Part shown: positions 40,644 to 49,442 of the stretch, in pieces
How positions within the stretch are numbered: position 1 is the stretch's first letter
How the letters are laid out: the number at the start of each line of letters is the position of its first letter
Assembly: GCF_900128885.1 (NCBI RefSeq)
Contig: NZ_FQTU01000001.1
Coordinates: forward strand, 1 to 64,000
Length of the DNA: 64,000 bases
Direction of reading: 5' to 3'
Source of the DNA: Alkalibacter saccharofermentans DSM 14828
Lineage (GTDB): Bacteria > Bacillota > Clostridia > Eubacteriales > Alkalibacteraceae
The notes under the pieces: generated by a model
Database searches by the model: none
Told to the model about the DNA's origin: nothing
The model's input: only the letters and a program-made list of their open reading frames with translations
Made by a program: the position numbers and the translations under genes

Positions 40644-41669
40644 ATGAAGATAGGAGTACTTGGTGCAGGCAGCTGGGGGACCGCCCTGGCGGTATTGCTG
40701 GCTGACAAGGGTTATGCAGTTGACTTATGGCACAGAAGAGAGGACCTCGTTGATGAAATCAACTTTAAAAGGGTCAATTCTAAGTATCTGCCGGGAGTGG
40801 TGATAAATAAAAAAATCACGGCGACAACAAGCCTAGAATCAGCAGTTGCAGGAAGCGAAGTGGTTGTTTTAGCTGTCCCATCCCACACGATAAGGGATCT
40901 TTGCATTCAAATCAAAGACTTTGTCAATTGCGAGCAATATATAGTCAATGTTTCAAAAGGGCTTGAGGAAGGTTCGTATTTCAGACTGAGCCAAGCAATA
41001 AACGAAGAACTTTCATATAATAATGTTTATGTTTTATCCGGGCCAAGCCACGCGGAGGAGGTAGCAAACAAGCTTCCTACCACTGTAGTTGTTTCCGGTG
41101 AGAAAAAAGCCAAATGCGAGTTACTGCAGGATCTTTTCAGTACGGATTATTTAAGGGTATATACTAACCCGGATATGATAGGCGTAGAGCTGGGCGGTGC
41201 ATTGAAAAACATAATAGCTCTCGGAGCCGGCATTTCTGACGGTCTGGGTTATGGAGATAACAGCAAGGCAGCGTTGATGACAAGGGGAATAGCTGAAATA
41301 AGCAGACTAGGTAAAATTCTTGGAGCAAAAACAGAAACATTTGCTGGTTTGACAGGCATTGGCGATCTTATCGTAACCTGTACCAGCATGCATAGCAGAA
41401 ACCGAAGGGCAGGAATACTTCTGGGACAGGGTGAATCCCTTGAAAATGTGCTGGCAGGAATAGGAATGGTCGTTGAAGGCGTCAAAGCCACTAAAACTGC
41501 TTACGAGCTTGCTGGAAAACATGATTGTGAGATGCCCATAACCACAGGGATTTATAAGATACTCTACGAAGGGTACGACCCAAAGGATGTGGTAAACCAA
41601 ATCATGACAAGAAGAAGCAAACACGAAATAGAAGAGATCAACAGCCTTTATTATTACGGCTGGAATTAG
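40644..41669 (+). CDS. gpsA: Glycerol-3-phosphate dehydrogenase [NAD(P)+]
   Basis: Reduces dihydroxyacetone phosphate to sn-glycerol-3-phosphate for phospholipid synthesis. The 341-aa protein has the Rossmann motif GVLGAGSWGTALAV, the substrate region LSGPSHAEEV, and GALKNIIALGAGISDGLG with the catalytic Lys. RBS GAGGTGAAAG. The stop is within a terminator stem. Confidence 0.97.
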   Translation: MKIGVLGAGSWGTALAVLLADKGYAVDLWHRREDLVDEINFKRVNSKYLPGVVINKKITATTSLESAVAGSEVVVLAVPSHTIRDLCIQIKDFVNCEQYIVNVSKGLEEGSYFRLSQAINEELSYNNVYVLSGPSHAEEVANKLPTTVVVSGEKKAKCELLQDLFSTDYLRVYTNPDMIGVELGGALKNIIALGAGISDGLGYGDNSKAALMTRGIAEISRLGKILGAKTETFAGLTGIGDLIVTCTSMHSRNRRAGILLGQGESLENVLAGIGMVVEGVKATKTAYELAGKHDCEMPITTGIYKILYEGYDPKDVVNQIMTRRSKHEIEEINSLYYYGWN

Positions 41670-41697
41670 AAGCGGTTGTCACCGCTTCTAAATTTTT
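41666..41697 (+). terminator. Terminator after gpsA
   Basis: TTAGAAGCGGT (41666-41676) pairs with ACCGCTTCTAA (41681-41691), loop TGTC, then ATTTTTT. It overlaps the stop codon. Confidence 0.9.
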
Positions 41698-41709
41698 TAA
41701 AAATTCTAC

Positions 41710-41738
41710 TTGAAATGCAATGGTACAATCATTATAAT
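41710..41738 (+). promoter_or_regulatory. Sigma-A promoter of tRNA-Pro
   Basis: TTGAAA (41710-41715), 17-bp spacer, TATAAT (41733-41738), ending 11 bases before the tRNA. Confidence 0.85.
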
Positions 41739-41749
41739 ATAGTATATGT

Positions 41750-41826
41750 CTGGGTGTGGCGCAGTTTGGTAGCGCGCGTGAATGGGGTTCACGAGGTCGC
41801 AGGTTCAATTCCTGTCACTCAGACCA
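41750..41826 (+). tRNA. tRNA-Pro (anticodon GGG)
   Basis: 77-nt cloverleaf with encoded CCA. Acceptor CTGGGTG/CACTCAG, D-arm GCGC/GCGC, anticodon stem CGTGA/TCACG with loop ATGGGGT (anticodon GGG, G37), and T-arm GCAGG-TTCAATT-CCTGT. Discriminator A, then CCA at 41824-41826. It should read Pro codons CCC and CCU. Confidence 0.96.
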
Positions 41827-41856
41827 TTTTTATTATACTCTATCGGACGTGATCTA

Positions 41857-43059
41857 TTGAAAAGCAAACGAAGATCCAGAAGAAAGAACAACAGGAAGCC
41901 GCTGTTGTATATGCTTATAATATTTTTGATGGCACTAGCCTGGATGAATTTAAGCAGCAAACAAACTCAGACACTTCACAATGAACGCTACGTAAAAACC
42001 TACGAAGCGGATGTGACTTTAATCAAAAACGAGCAGGTTTTTTATTTTGACCAAAAACCCTCGTATCTAATAAGCTCGGGCACTAGAATATCTATGAATC
42101 AATTACTGGCTGAACAATCGGTTTCCACTCAAGGATACGCTTCTGACAAATCGGCAGCAATCAATAAAGCTATATCCCATGCCGGGTCTTCAAAAAAAGA
42201 ATTGGATTTATCGCTAATTGATTCATTCGATGAGGACGACAAGACCAAGAGTCAAAGGGAAATCCGAATAATGCTATCTGCATTGAGATACCAGTCCAAA
42301 TCAGAAGAAGAACTAAAGGACATTTTAGAAAAAAATTCTGGTGCTTCAATTTCATCGCCGACCCTTAAGAAAATCGGATCAGATTATCCTGGATACGTTT
42401 TTTTTGATGATGATGGATATGAACAGGTATTTACCTTTTCGAATATGGATATGTTGTCGAAAGAGTTCCTAGAAGAAGCTGATGAAATAGCTGATTTGAA
42501 TAGAGGTTATGGAAACAACGTGCTTAAGGTTACTGACGATGATGGGGTAATTATTGTGGCGGCAGTACCCAAAGAAGTCGAGCTGCAGAGAGAAGCACTT
42601 CTCCAGGAAAGAAAAACCGGCATATATGAACGGTTGGATGAAGAAAATCTTTCATCTTATATAGAGCTTTTGACCGAAAGGGTGGATCTGCTAAGAGGGT
42701 TTCCAAAAGTAAAATTCAACATGGATGACAATGAATATGCGGCTTACTTGATTGAATCCATTGAAGAAGAAGAGGAAAAAATTTTAGTGTTCATGCTAAA
42801 GGAAATGGTTCAAGGAGAGATTCTAAGCAAAAGAAAAGGCACGGCAGACATTTATACCTACGAAAATCAAGGCTATCTCGTACCATCCAGATCTGTATTT
42901 GAAAAAGACGGAAAAAGCTACGTAATGGTCTTGAGCAAAGGATATTTGAGAAGGAATGTCGAAGTGACGGTGACTTTGGTTGATGGGAGTCAAGTCTTCT
43001 TAAGCAGATCAGAAAACAGCAACCTAAGCGACGGGATGCAGGTACTTATAAATCCGTAG
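41857..43059 (+). CDS. HlyD-like membrane-anchored protein of the division gene cluster
   Basis: About 401 aa with a basic N terminus (KSKRRSRRKNNRK), one membrane helix (about 15-34, LLYMLIIFLMALAWM) and a large extracytoplasmic part. The last ~65 residues (LVPSRSVFEKDGKSYVMVL onward) resemble the membrane-proximal beta-barrel of HlyD-type adaptors. Such proteins precede yggS-sepF-yggT-ylmH in many Clostridia, so a role in envelope or division is possible. The TTG at 41857 is preferred: GGACGTGAT, close to the AGGAGGTGAT consensus, lies just upstream. The frame open from 41782 overlaps the tRNA and cannot be the real start. Confidence 0.75.
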   Translation: MKSKRRSRRKNNRKPLLYMLIIFLMALAWMNLSSKQTQTLHNERYVKTYEADVTLIKNEQVFYFDQKPSYLISSGTRISMNQLLAEQSVSTQGYASDKSAAINKAISHAGSSKKELDLSLIDSFDEDDKTKSQREIRIMLSALRYQSKSEEELKDILEKNSGASISSPTLKKIGSDYPGYVFFDDDGYEQVFTFSNMDMLSKEFLEEADEIADLNRGYGNNVLKVTDDDGVIIVAAVPKEVELQREALLQERKTGIYERLDEENLSSYIELLTERVDLLRGFPKVKFNMDDNEYAAYLIESIEEEEEKILVFMLKEMVQGEILSKRKGTADIYTYENQGYLVPSRSVFEKDGKSYVMVLSKGYLRRNVEVTVTLVDGSQVFLSRSENSNLSDGMQVLINP

Positions 43060-43070
43060 AGGTGTTTTAA

Positions 43071-43727
43071 ATGAGCAATATCAAAAAAAATATAGAAGAG
43101 ATTATGAGAAAGCTCCCAGATGACGTTTTGTTGGTGGCAGTTACAAAACACAGAAGCATCGAGGAAATCGAGAAGGTTTTGGAAGCGGGAATTTTCGACT
43201 TGGGTGAAAACAGAGTTCAGGAATTTAGGGAAAAGCAAGAAGTCCTTCCCCAAAATATTAGGTGGCATATAATAGGACATCTTCAGAAGAACAAGGTTAA
43301 ATACGTCGTCGGCAAGGTATTTTTGATCCATTCTGTGGATTCTGTGGAATTGGCTAGGGCAATTGACAAGGAATCAAAAAAGAAAGAGCTAACGACGGAT
43401 ATTTTGATACAATTAAACGTTTCAGGCGAAGAAAGCAAATTTGGCTTGGATCCAAATCAGCTTGATCAATTTTTGGAAGATATATCGGCTCTAGGGAATA
43501 TACGTATCAAAGGATTGATGACGATTGCGCCGAACACTAAAAATATAGAGGACTTAAAAGATATTTTTACGACAACAAGGGCAATATATGATAAAATAAA
43601 AGAAAATGTTAATGGAGTTACAAACATTGAAATGACCTATCTTTCCATGGGTATGACCAACGACTTTGATGTTGCAGTTGAATCGGGTTCGAACATGGTT
43701 AGAATCGGATCAGGATTATTCGAATAA
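43071..43727 (+). CDS. yggS: YggS family pyridoxal phosphate homeostasis protein
   Basis: PLP-binding TIM-barrel (alanine racemase-like N domain), 218 aa. VAVTKHRSIEEI carries the PLP-linked Lys, followed by DLGENRVQEF, WHIIGHLQKNK, GLMTIAP and LSMGMTNDFDVAVESGSNMVRIG, all family signatures. It maintains PLP balance and is called YlmE in Bacillus. It directly precedes sepF. Confidence 0.96.
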   Translation: MSNIKKNIEEIMRKLPDDVLLVAVTKHRSIEEIEKVLEAGIFDLGENRVQEFREKQEVLPQNIRWHIIGHLQKNKVKYVVGKVFLIHSVDSVELARAIDKESKKKELTTDILIQLNVSGEESKFGLDPNQLDQFLEDISALGNIRIKGLMTIAPNTKNIEDLKDIFTTTRAIYDKIKENVNGVTNIEMTYLSMGMTNDFDVAVESGSNMVRIGSGLFE

Positions 43728-43742
43728 AAGGGAGGCATAATT

Positions 43743-44210
43743 ATGGCTAAGGATTCTTGGGGCAAGGTAAAAAACCTATTGGGATTGGAAATCGAGGAAG
43801 ATTACGACGAAGAGATGGAAGAACAGGAAGAAATGCAGCCAAAGGAACAGGATCAAGATACAGGCAACGCCATATTCAATAAAAAAATGAAGAAGGATAA
43901 ACCTGTTGGTTCCGGTAAGGATAATTCTAAGGTTTTAGTAGTTGAGCCGGAATTTTTTAACGATGCTCCTTTAATTTGCGACAATCTTAAGAGCAACAAG
44001 ACTGTAGTCGTGAATTTGGAAAATGCGGATTATGAAGATGGAAGAAAAATATTCGACTTCTTGAATGGTGCTGTATACGCATTGGATGGAACGATTCAAA
44101 AGATTAGCGAGAATGTCTTTATTTTAGCGCCAAGCACTGTGGATGTAATAACCGAAGAACTGGATTCGGACCACACCCACGAGTTCTTAGATTGGAATTA
44201 TGAAAAATAG
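43743..44210 (+). CDS. sepF: Cell division protein SepF
   Basis: FtsZ membrane anchor, 155 aa. An N-terminal stretch (AKDSWGKVKNLLGLE) is followed by an acidic linker. The SepF globular domain (about 75-150) contains NKTVVVNLENADYEDGRKIFDFLNGAVYALDGT. RBS GGGAGG. It belongs to the yggS-sepF-yggT-ylmH division-linked cluster. Confidence 0.95.
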   Translation: MAKDSWGKVKNLLGLEIEEDYDEEMEEQEEMQPKEQDQDTGNAIFNKKMKKDKPVGSGKDNSKVLVVEPEFFNDAPLICDNLKSNKTVVVNLENADYEDGRKIFDFLNGAVYALDGTIQKISENVFILAPSTVDVITEELDSDHTHEFLDWNYEK

Positions 44211-44219
44211 GTGTAAGAA

Positions 44220-44489
44220 ATGAGCGGTACGTTGATTCGAGTAGGAAATGCTTTTTTCGAATTTGTAAACATCATGATAATAGTCAATGTAGTGCTGAAG
44301 TTTATAAGTCCTAAAAAAAAGGGGAAGTTTGGAGAATTCGTTGGGAATATGACTGAACCGATGCTCGATCCTTTAAGAAGGTTCGCAATGTTTGAAACGA
44401 TGGACTTCTCACCATTTATTGTAATACTTCTGATAGAATATGTTGTATTGCCGGTATATAGCGCATTGGTGATCAAATTGTTGGGATGA
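44220..44489 (+). CDS. YggT family membrane protein
   Basis: An 89-aa integral membrane protein with two helices (about 9-27 and 61-84) and the conserved MTEPMLDPLRRF between them. YggT/YlmG proteins affect nucleoid and division organisation in other organisms. The stop overlaps a possible upstream start of the next gene. Confidence 0.9.
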   Translation: MSGTLIRVGNAFFEFVNIMIIVNVVLKFISPKKKGKFGEFVGNMTEPMLDPLRRFAMFETMDFSPFIVILLIEYVVLPVYSALVIKLLG

Positions 44490-44494
44490 TTTTC

Positions 44495-45226
44495 ATGAAA
44501 AAATACAGCGATGACGAGCTGCTGGTCAAAAACATAACGGCAAATGTAGCAAGACAATGGTCAGAAGTCGAATTTTTCGATTTCTACGATCCCTCACAGC
44601 AGAAATTGATATCTTCAGCCCTCAATAAAATGGGGGTTGATTATTCTTTTTTTGGCGGCTACCGGGATGCTGAAAGGAATATATTGGCTGTAGGCTCTTT
44701 GGGGGCAAAGGCTTTCCCTATAGAGGTCTTAAAATTCCCTCTTCCTGACGAAGCTACTCACAGGGATATATTAGGAGCCTTTTTAGCCACAGGAATTAAA
44801 AGAGAAGTTTTAGGTGATATCCTGACTGATTCGGATAGCGGAATGGTATTTGTAAAAGATTCATTTTCTATGTATCTAAAGGATAATGTGGGAAAGATTA
44901 AGAACAAGTACCCTGAAATCCAAATAGTCTCTTACCAGAGTGTCGCAATTCCTGAGAGGCGATTTGAAAAAAAGACTTGTATCGTGTCTTCTTTAAGATT
45001 AGACAACATAGTGGGTAAGATTTGCTCACTATCAAGAGGAGATTCTGCAATGATGGTTAAAAAGGGGATGGTCAAGGTAGATCATATGGTAGTAGAGAAA
45101 ACTTCCTATGAACTTACCCCTGGAGCAATAATATCTATAAGAGGTCATGGTAGATTTTTGTTTGATGAAATTTCAGGCAGCACTAAAAAAGGCAATCAAA
45201 AGATAGAAATACTAAAGTTCATGTGA
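44495..45226 (+). CDS. ylmH: S4-domain RNA-binding protein YlmH
   Basis: About 243 aa. The N-terminal two thirds form the YlmH domain (FFGGYRDAERNILAV; SSLRLDNIVG). A C-terminal S4 domain (about 180-243) has SRGDSAMMVKKGMVKVD. YlmH binds stalled ribosomal complexes in Bacillus according to recent work. ATG 44495 has GGGATGAT upstream; ATG 44486, which overlaps the yggT stop, is the alternative. divIVA, which often follows, is missing. Confidence 0.92.
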   Translation: MKKYSDDELLVKNITANVARQWSEVEFFDFYDPSQQKLISSALNKMGVDYSFFGGYRDAERNILAVGSLGAKAFPIEVLKFPLPDEATHRDILGAFLATGIKREVLGDILTDSDSGMVFVKDSFSMYLKDNVGKIKNKYPEIQIVSYQSVAIPERRFEKKTCIVSSLRLDNIVGKICSLSRGDSAMMVKKGMVKVDHMVVEKTSYELTPGAIISIRGHGRFLFDEISGSTKKGNQKIEILKFM

Positions 45227-45232
45227 GGTAAA

Positions 45233-46147
45233 ATGGAGAATTTAGAAACCATTCGTATAAGAGAAAATGAAGATTCGATGAGGCTTGATCAATATCTAAG
45301 CAGTCATTTTAAAGAGATGTCAAGAAGCTATATTAAGAAATTAATCGATAGCGGAAATGTACGTCTCAACGGGGAAATACCAAAAAGCAGCGTAAAGACG
45401 TCTCCAGGAGATTTAATAACTGTAGATATTCCTAAGGCTGAAGATTATCGGGTTGAGCCACAGGACTTGCCCCTTGATATAGTCTATCAAGACAAGGACA
45501 TAGTTGTGGTAAACAAGGACAAGGGTATGGTAGTCCACCCTGGTCATGGCAATCCTTCAGGAACGCTGGTAAATGCCTTGTTGCATCAAATTAAAGACCT
45601 ATCCGGTATCAATGGGGTAAAACGTCCCGGAATAGTTCATAGGATCGATAAAGACACGTCAGGTCTGTTGCTTGTTGCGAAAAACGATGCAGCCCATAAG
45701 AAACTAGCTGCTCTCTTAAAGAAGCACGACATAAGGAGAAATTACTATGCAATCCTAGAAGGAGTTATCCAGGAAGAAAACGGGAAGATTGATGCGCCTA
45801 TTGGTAGAGATCCGAAAAACAGGATAAAGATGGCTGTTGTGAATCAAAATTCCAAATCTGCAGTCACTCACTTCAAAGTGATAGAAAGATTTCCAAAGCA
45901 TACCCTGATAGAAGCTTCACTTGAGACTGGACGCACTCATCAAATCCGCGTGCATATGGCCTATATAGGTCATCCTCTTGTAGGTGACGGGGTATATGGT
46001 TTTAAAAAGCAGGTTTTGACAAAGGAAGGGCAGGCTCTTCATGCCTTCAGATTGGCATTTGATCATCCCTCAACAGGTGATGCAATGATTTTCGAAACGC
46101 CTATTCCTGATTATTTCATTAAAATAATTAATAAGATAAAAAAATAA
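45233..46147 (+). CDS. RluA/RluD family 23S rRNA pseudouridine synthase
   Basis: A 304-aa two-domain enzyme: an N-terminal S4 domain (about 15-75, RLDQYLSSHF) and a catalytic domain with GIVHRIDKDTSGLLLVAK, which holds the catalytic Asp. LETGRTHQIRVHMAYIGHPLVGD completes the RluD signature. It probably modifies helix 69 or a related 23S site. lspA, which usually precedes it in Firmicutes, is absent. It ends at a bidirectional terminator. Confidence 0.94.
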   Translation: MENLETIRIRENEDSMRLDQYLSSHFKEMSRSYIKKLIDSGNVRLNGEIPKSSVKTSPGDLITVDIPKAEDYRVEPQDLPLDIVYQDKDIVVVNKDKGMVVHPGHGNPSGTLVNALLHQIKDLSGINGVKRPGIVHRIDKDTSGLLLVAKNDAAHKKLAALLKKHDIRRNYYAILEGVIQEENGKIDAPIGRDPKNRIKMAVVNQNSKSAVTHFKVIERFPKHTLIEASLETGRTHQIRVHMAYIGHPLVGDGVYGFKKQVLTKEGQALHAFRLAFDHPSTGDAMIFETPIPDYFIKIINKIKK

Positions 46148-46170
46148 AAATGGCGAAAACCGCCATTTTT
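46146..46170. terminator. Bidirectional terminator between convergent genes
   Basis: AAAAATGGCG (46146-46155) pairs with CGCCATTTTT (46161-46170), loop AAAAC. The arms end in A- and T-runs, so it works for both the pseudouridine synthase (+) and the ferritin-like gene (-). Confidence 0.88.
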
Positions 46171-46651
46171 AATATGTTTCACGTATATTGAATTCTGCAT
46201 GCTCAACCCAAGTCTCTGGTTTGCGCATATAAAGCAAGATGTCCTCAAGGGTCAGCAAGTGTTTTTTCTCTTCGTTTTCAAGTTTCTTAAGCAAATCCAA
46301 AGTTGTCGGGTCAGTATTATCCTTCTGTAATTTTTGATAATAGTCGATGCTCTCCTGCTCCATTTTTTTTGCAAATTCATAGGCTTCAATGGTGGATAAA
46401 TTCATCTCAAACTTAATGTCTTTTTCCAAAAGTTCTGTAAAAACATTTTTCACGTCATTTAAAACGTCTGTTTCCTTGAATTCCAAATTTCCGGATGCTA
46501 ATTTCTGAACATACTCATAGTGCTTTTGTTCGTCATCAGCTAATTTGTGGAATATTTTTTTTAGTCCTTCGTTTTCAGCTTCCTCTGCCTGTTTAATATA
46601 ATACTCCTTGCTGTCTACCTCGAGTTTTAATGCCATATCGTACAAACTCAT
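46169..46651 (-). CDS. Ferritin-like/rubrerythrin-type diiron protein
   Basis: A 160-aa four-helix bundle protein of the rubrerythrin/DUF2202-like ferritin superfamily. The two diiron half-sites are visible: an N-terminal Glu helix (EVDSKEYYIKQAEE) with DDEQKHYEY, and MEQESIDYYQ with ENEEKKHLL. There is no C-terminal rubredoxin domain. In anaerobes such proteins often handle peroxide or store iron. It lies downstream of rqcH on the same strand. RBS GAGGAGG on the minus strand. Confidence 0.88.
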   Translation of the reverse strand: MSLYDMALKLEVDSKEYYIKQAEEAENEGLKKIFHKLADDEQKHYEYVQKLASGNLEFKETDVLNDVKNVFTELLEKDIKFEMNLSTIEAYEFAKKMEQESIDYYQKLQKDNTDPTTLDLLKKLENEEKKHLLTLEDILLYMRKPETWVEHAEFNIRETY

Positions 46652-46729
46652 ATTAAAACCTCCTCATCAATAGTTGTTAAATTCTTACCCGAAGGATGAC
46701 CTATTGAAACAGAATCGGATTTACGGGAG

Positions 46730-48475
46730 TCAGGAGGTCATGTTGTTCTTAAGATCTGTAACTTTCTTTTCACTTGGAGTGACATAAACAGTCTTGTTGT
46801 CGGTATATATGACCATACCTGCCTTAGCTGACTTGGGCTTTTTAACGAATTTTATCAACGTATAGTCAACGGCAGCATTTGAGCTCATCTTTGCCTTGCT
46901 GAAGTAAGCTGCAAGCATGGCAGCTTCGAAGATGGTTGCTTCCCCGGGAGTTTTTCCTTCACATCTCACGACAACATGAGATCCGGGTTGATCCTTGACG
47001 TGAAACCACAAGTCGTCTTTTGAGGCGGTCTTGGTAGTCAGCATGTCGTTTTGTTTGTTGTTTTTGCCTACCAGTATGTCATATCCTTCAGATGACCTGA
47101 AAACATCAGGAGCTGATAATGACTGCTGTTGGTTTTTTTTGCTTTTTTTATAGGATTTAATAAGTCCGTTTTCTGCTAGCTCGTCTTTGATTTCTCTCAG
47201 CTCTCCAATTGAATCGCATTTAGATATGCTGTCTAAGATGCTCTCGAGGTAGTAGATTTCTTCTTTTGTCTTTTGTGTTTGCTCGTCTATATAGCTAAGA
47301 GCCCTCTTGGCCTTGTTATATCTGTCATAATATTTTTTGGCATTCTCCCCAGGCGTTTTTCTGATATCCAAAGGAATAGTGATCTTTGTTCCATCGGTAA
47401 AGTTATCTAAAACAACTTCCTTGACAGGAGACTTTAAGGCGTAGAGATTGGCATACAGCATATCAGCGTAGAGTCTGAATTTATCCGCGTCTTCGGCATT
47501 TTTTCTGTCTTCCGTCAATTTGTTGAGCTTGTTGTAGTTTCTCTCTAGCTTATTGCCTATAATTTGGCTGATGGAGGCAGTCCGCTCCTTTATTCTTTGG
47601 TGGGAATCTTTCAACCTGTAGTAATCTTCAAGCATTTGACTGACATCCGGATAGCAGGATGCTTCCATGCCGTCAAACAGAGTAATGGCAACTGTAGAAA
47701 AATCTTTGATCTCCTTACTGTCGGGATCTTTATAGATACAGTACTTTGGACTACCCTTCAGCACAGTTAAGATATTCTTGATTTTGCATATCAAGCTTTC
47801 CGGAATATCTGAAGCGGCAAATTCCGTATTGATATCAAGCCTGTTGCAAACCTCCCTGGCAATTAGCTTGCTTATCCCTTGGAATGAGTCCATGACAGCC
47901 TTGTCTATCTTTTTGTCGGGAGCGCTTAAAAGCAGCTTTTTAAACTCTTCATCATCCAAGGAAGAAAAATCTCTTTTGTTCATCGGAGGGGCCACGTAGC
48001 TCCTTCCCGGCAAAACCTCCCTGAATGAACTGACAAATCGGTTGATTCTTTTAATGCTGTCTGTTATAATACCATTTTCGAGCAATATTATATTGCTGTG
48101 TCTGCCCATGATTTCAACGAGCAGCTTCTTTTCAGAAAAATCAAAAAGCTCGTCTTTTGACGTGACGGTCAGCTCTACGATTCTGTCGAATTCAATCTGC
48201 CTAACAGCGGTTATAATGCCATTAGAAAGCTTTTTTCTCAGAAGCATGCAGAACATCGGCGGCGACTGGGGGTTTTCCTTGGTGGCAGTTATGAAATGAA
48301 TCCTGGGATGATTGTTGTTGGCAGAGATTAAAAGCTCATACTTGGATTTCTTATTGGTGATATTCAGTATAAGTTCATCCTTTTCAGGTTGATAAATCTT
48401 GTTTATCTTGCCTCCGACGAGGGCTTTTGAGAGTTCATGTTGCAAATGGTGTACGGCAAATCCGTCCAAAGGCAT
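46730..48475 (-). CDS. rqcH: Ribosome quality control protein RqcH (NFACT, Rqc2 homologue)
   Basis: Binds the 50S subunit with peptidyl-tRNA and adds C-terminal Ala tails to stalled chains. About 581 aa. NFACT-N starts MPLDGFAVHHLQHEL, with IMGRHSNIILL further on. Helix-hairpin-helix and coiled-coil middle regions follow. The NFACT-R domain near the C terminus has DDLWFHVKDQPGSHVVV and EAAMLAAYFSKA. The start is placed at the internal ATG (complement at 48475) because AAAGGAATGAT precedes it; the upstream ATG would read through that site. Older annotations call such proteins fibronectin-binding. Confidence 0.93.
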   Translation of the reverse strand: MPLDGFAVHHLQHELSKALVGGKINKIYQPEKDELILNITNKKSKYELLISANNNHPRIHFITATKENPQSPPMFCMLLRKKLSNGIITAVRQIEFDRIVELTVTSKDELFDFSEKKLLVEIMGRHSNIILLENGIITDSIKRINRFVSSFREVLPGRSYVAPPMNKRDFSSLDDEEFKKLLLSAPDKKIDKAVMDSFQGISKLIAREVCNRLDINTEFAASDIPESLICKIKNILTVLKGSPKYCIYKDPDSKEIKDFSTVAITLFDGMEASCYPDVSQMLEDYYRLKDSHQRIKERTASISQIIGNKLERNYNKLNKLTEDRKNAEDADKFRLYADMLYANLYALKSPVKEVVLDNFTDGTKITIPLDIRKTPGENAKKYYDRYNKAKRALSYIDEQTQKTKEEIYYLESILDSISKCDSIGELREIKDELAENGLIKSYKKSKKNQQQSLSAPDVFRSSEGYDILVGKNNKQNDMLTTKTASKDDLWFHVKDQPGSHVVVRCEGKTPGEATIFEAAMLAAYFSKAKMSSNAAVDYTLIKFVKKPKSAKAGMVIYTDNKTVYVTPSEKKVTDLKNNMTS

Positions 48476-48563
48476 AAATATCATTCCTTTCATTATATGG
48501 TACAGAGGCAGTCTTATTGTAACAAAACACGGGGAAAAATACTATAGGATTTAATCGGTATTA

Positions 48564-48572
48564 TGGTATAAT
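48564..48572 (+). promoter_or_regulatory. Extended -10 promoter of the dapF unit
   Basis: TGGTATAAT: TGn plus perfect TATAAT (48567-48572), 22 bases before the dapF start and divergent from rqcH. No good -35. Confidence 0.6.
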
Positions 48573-48594
48573 ATAAAGATACAATTGGAGGGTG

Positions 48595-49440
48595 ATGAAA
48601 ATTAACTTCAGTAAATATCATGGAACGGGTAACGATTTTATAATAATTGACAACTTGGAAGGTGAAATCCTTCTGCAGCAAAATCAGATTGCATTTTTAT
48701 GCAAAAGGCACTTTGGAATAGGATCTGACGGACTGATGCTCGTAGAAAAGTCTAAAAAGTCTGATGTAAAGATGACTTACTACAATTCTGATGGAACTCC
48801 TGCACAGATGTGCGGCAACGGGATCAGGTGCTTTGCAAAGCATGTATATGATAACGGGATGATATCTGGCAAGAATTTCAGCGTCGAAACCCCGGCTGGG
48901 GAAAAACATATAGAGATACAGACTGATGAGAGCGAAAAGGCTTTTCTAATAAGCGTAAATATGGGCAAAGCCATATTTGAACCAAAAGAAATACCGGTAG
49001 TGTATGAACAAGAAAAAGCAATGGATATTCCATTTAAAACACCGTGGGGAGAGGTCGTTATATCCGCAGTATCTATGGGCAATCCTCATGCAGTGATAGA
49101 GGTTGCAGATGTTGATAGCTATCCATATAGAGAAATAGGGCCATTTATAGAAAAACTTGAATTTTATCCTGAAGGTACAAATGTCAACTTTGCACAGATA
49201 ATAGACCGGAAAAACGTAAAAGCCTTAACCTGGGAGAGAGGTTCCGGACTAACACTTGCCTGCGGGACGGGTTCCTGTGCAGTGGCAGTGGTCCTTCACA
49301 AAAAAGGACTGGTTGACAAAGATGTTGTCATATCCATCCCCGGTGGGAGGCTTAAAGTGCAAATTGACGATACTATAACTATGACAGGTCCGGCAGTGCA
49401 CGTATTTGACGGGCAAGTTCAAATTCCTAAGGAGGGTTGA
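48595..49440 (+). CDS. dapF: Diaminopimelate epimerase
   Basis: Converts LL- to meso-diaminopimelate for lysine and peptidoglycan. About 281 aa. KYHGTGNDFIIID starts the protein. The two active-site cysteines lie in AQMCGNGIRC and LACGTGSCAV, the symmetric halves of the epimerase fold. GGAGGGTG lies close before ATG 48595; GTG 48592 is a possible start. yicC begins within a few bases. Confidence 0.96.
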   Translation: MKINFSKYHGTGNDFIIIDNLEGEILLQQNQIAFLCKRHFGIGSDGLMLVEKSKKSDVKMTYYNSDGTPAQMCGNGIRCFAKHVYDNGMISGKNFSVETPAGEKHIEIQTDESEKAFLISVNMGKAIFEPKEIPVVYEQEKAMDIPFKTPWGEVVISAVSMGNPHAVIEVADVDSYPYREIGPFIEKLEFYPEGTNVNFAQIIDRKNVKALTWERGSGLTLACGTGSCAVAVVLHKKGLVDKDVVISIPGGRLKVQIDDTITMTGPAVHVFDGQVQIPKEG

Positions 49441-49442
49441 TT

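Noticed and set aside
41782..41856. Start of the HlyD-like gene at ATG 41782
   Set aside because: This lies within tRNA-Pro (41750-41826). The TTG at 41857 has a consensus-like ribosome binding site and the protein begins with a plausible basic anchor.
47564..48299. Plus-strand frames opposite rqcH (47564-47770, 47778-47999, 48042-48299)
   Set aside because: They are shadows of rqcH: no start sites with ribosome binding sequences and no recognisable domains.
46730..48493. Fibronectin-binding protein/adhesin annotation for the NFACT protein
   Set aside because: Domain order (NFACT-N, HhH, coiled coil, NFACT-R) and the cytoplasmic character fit RqcH; no signal peptide or wall anchor is present.
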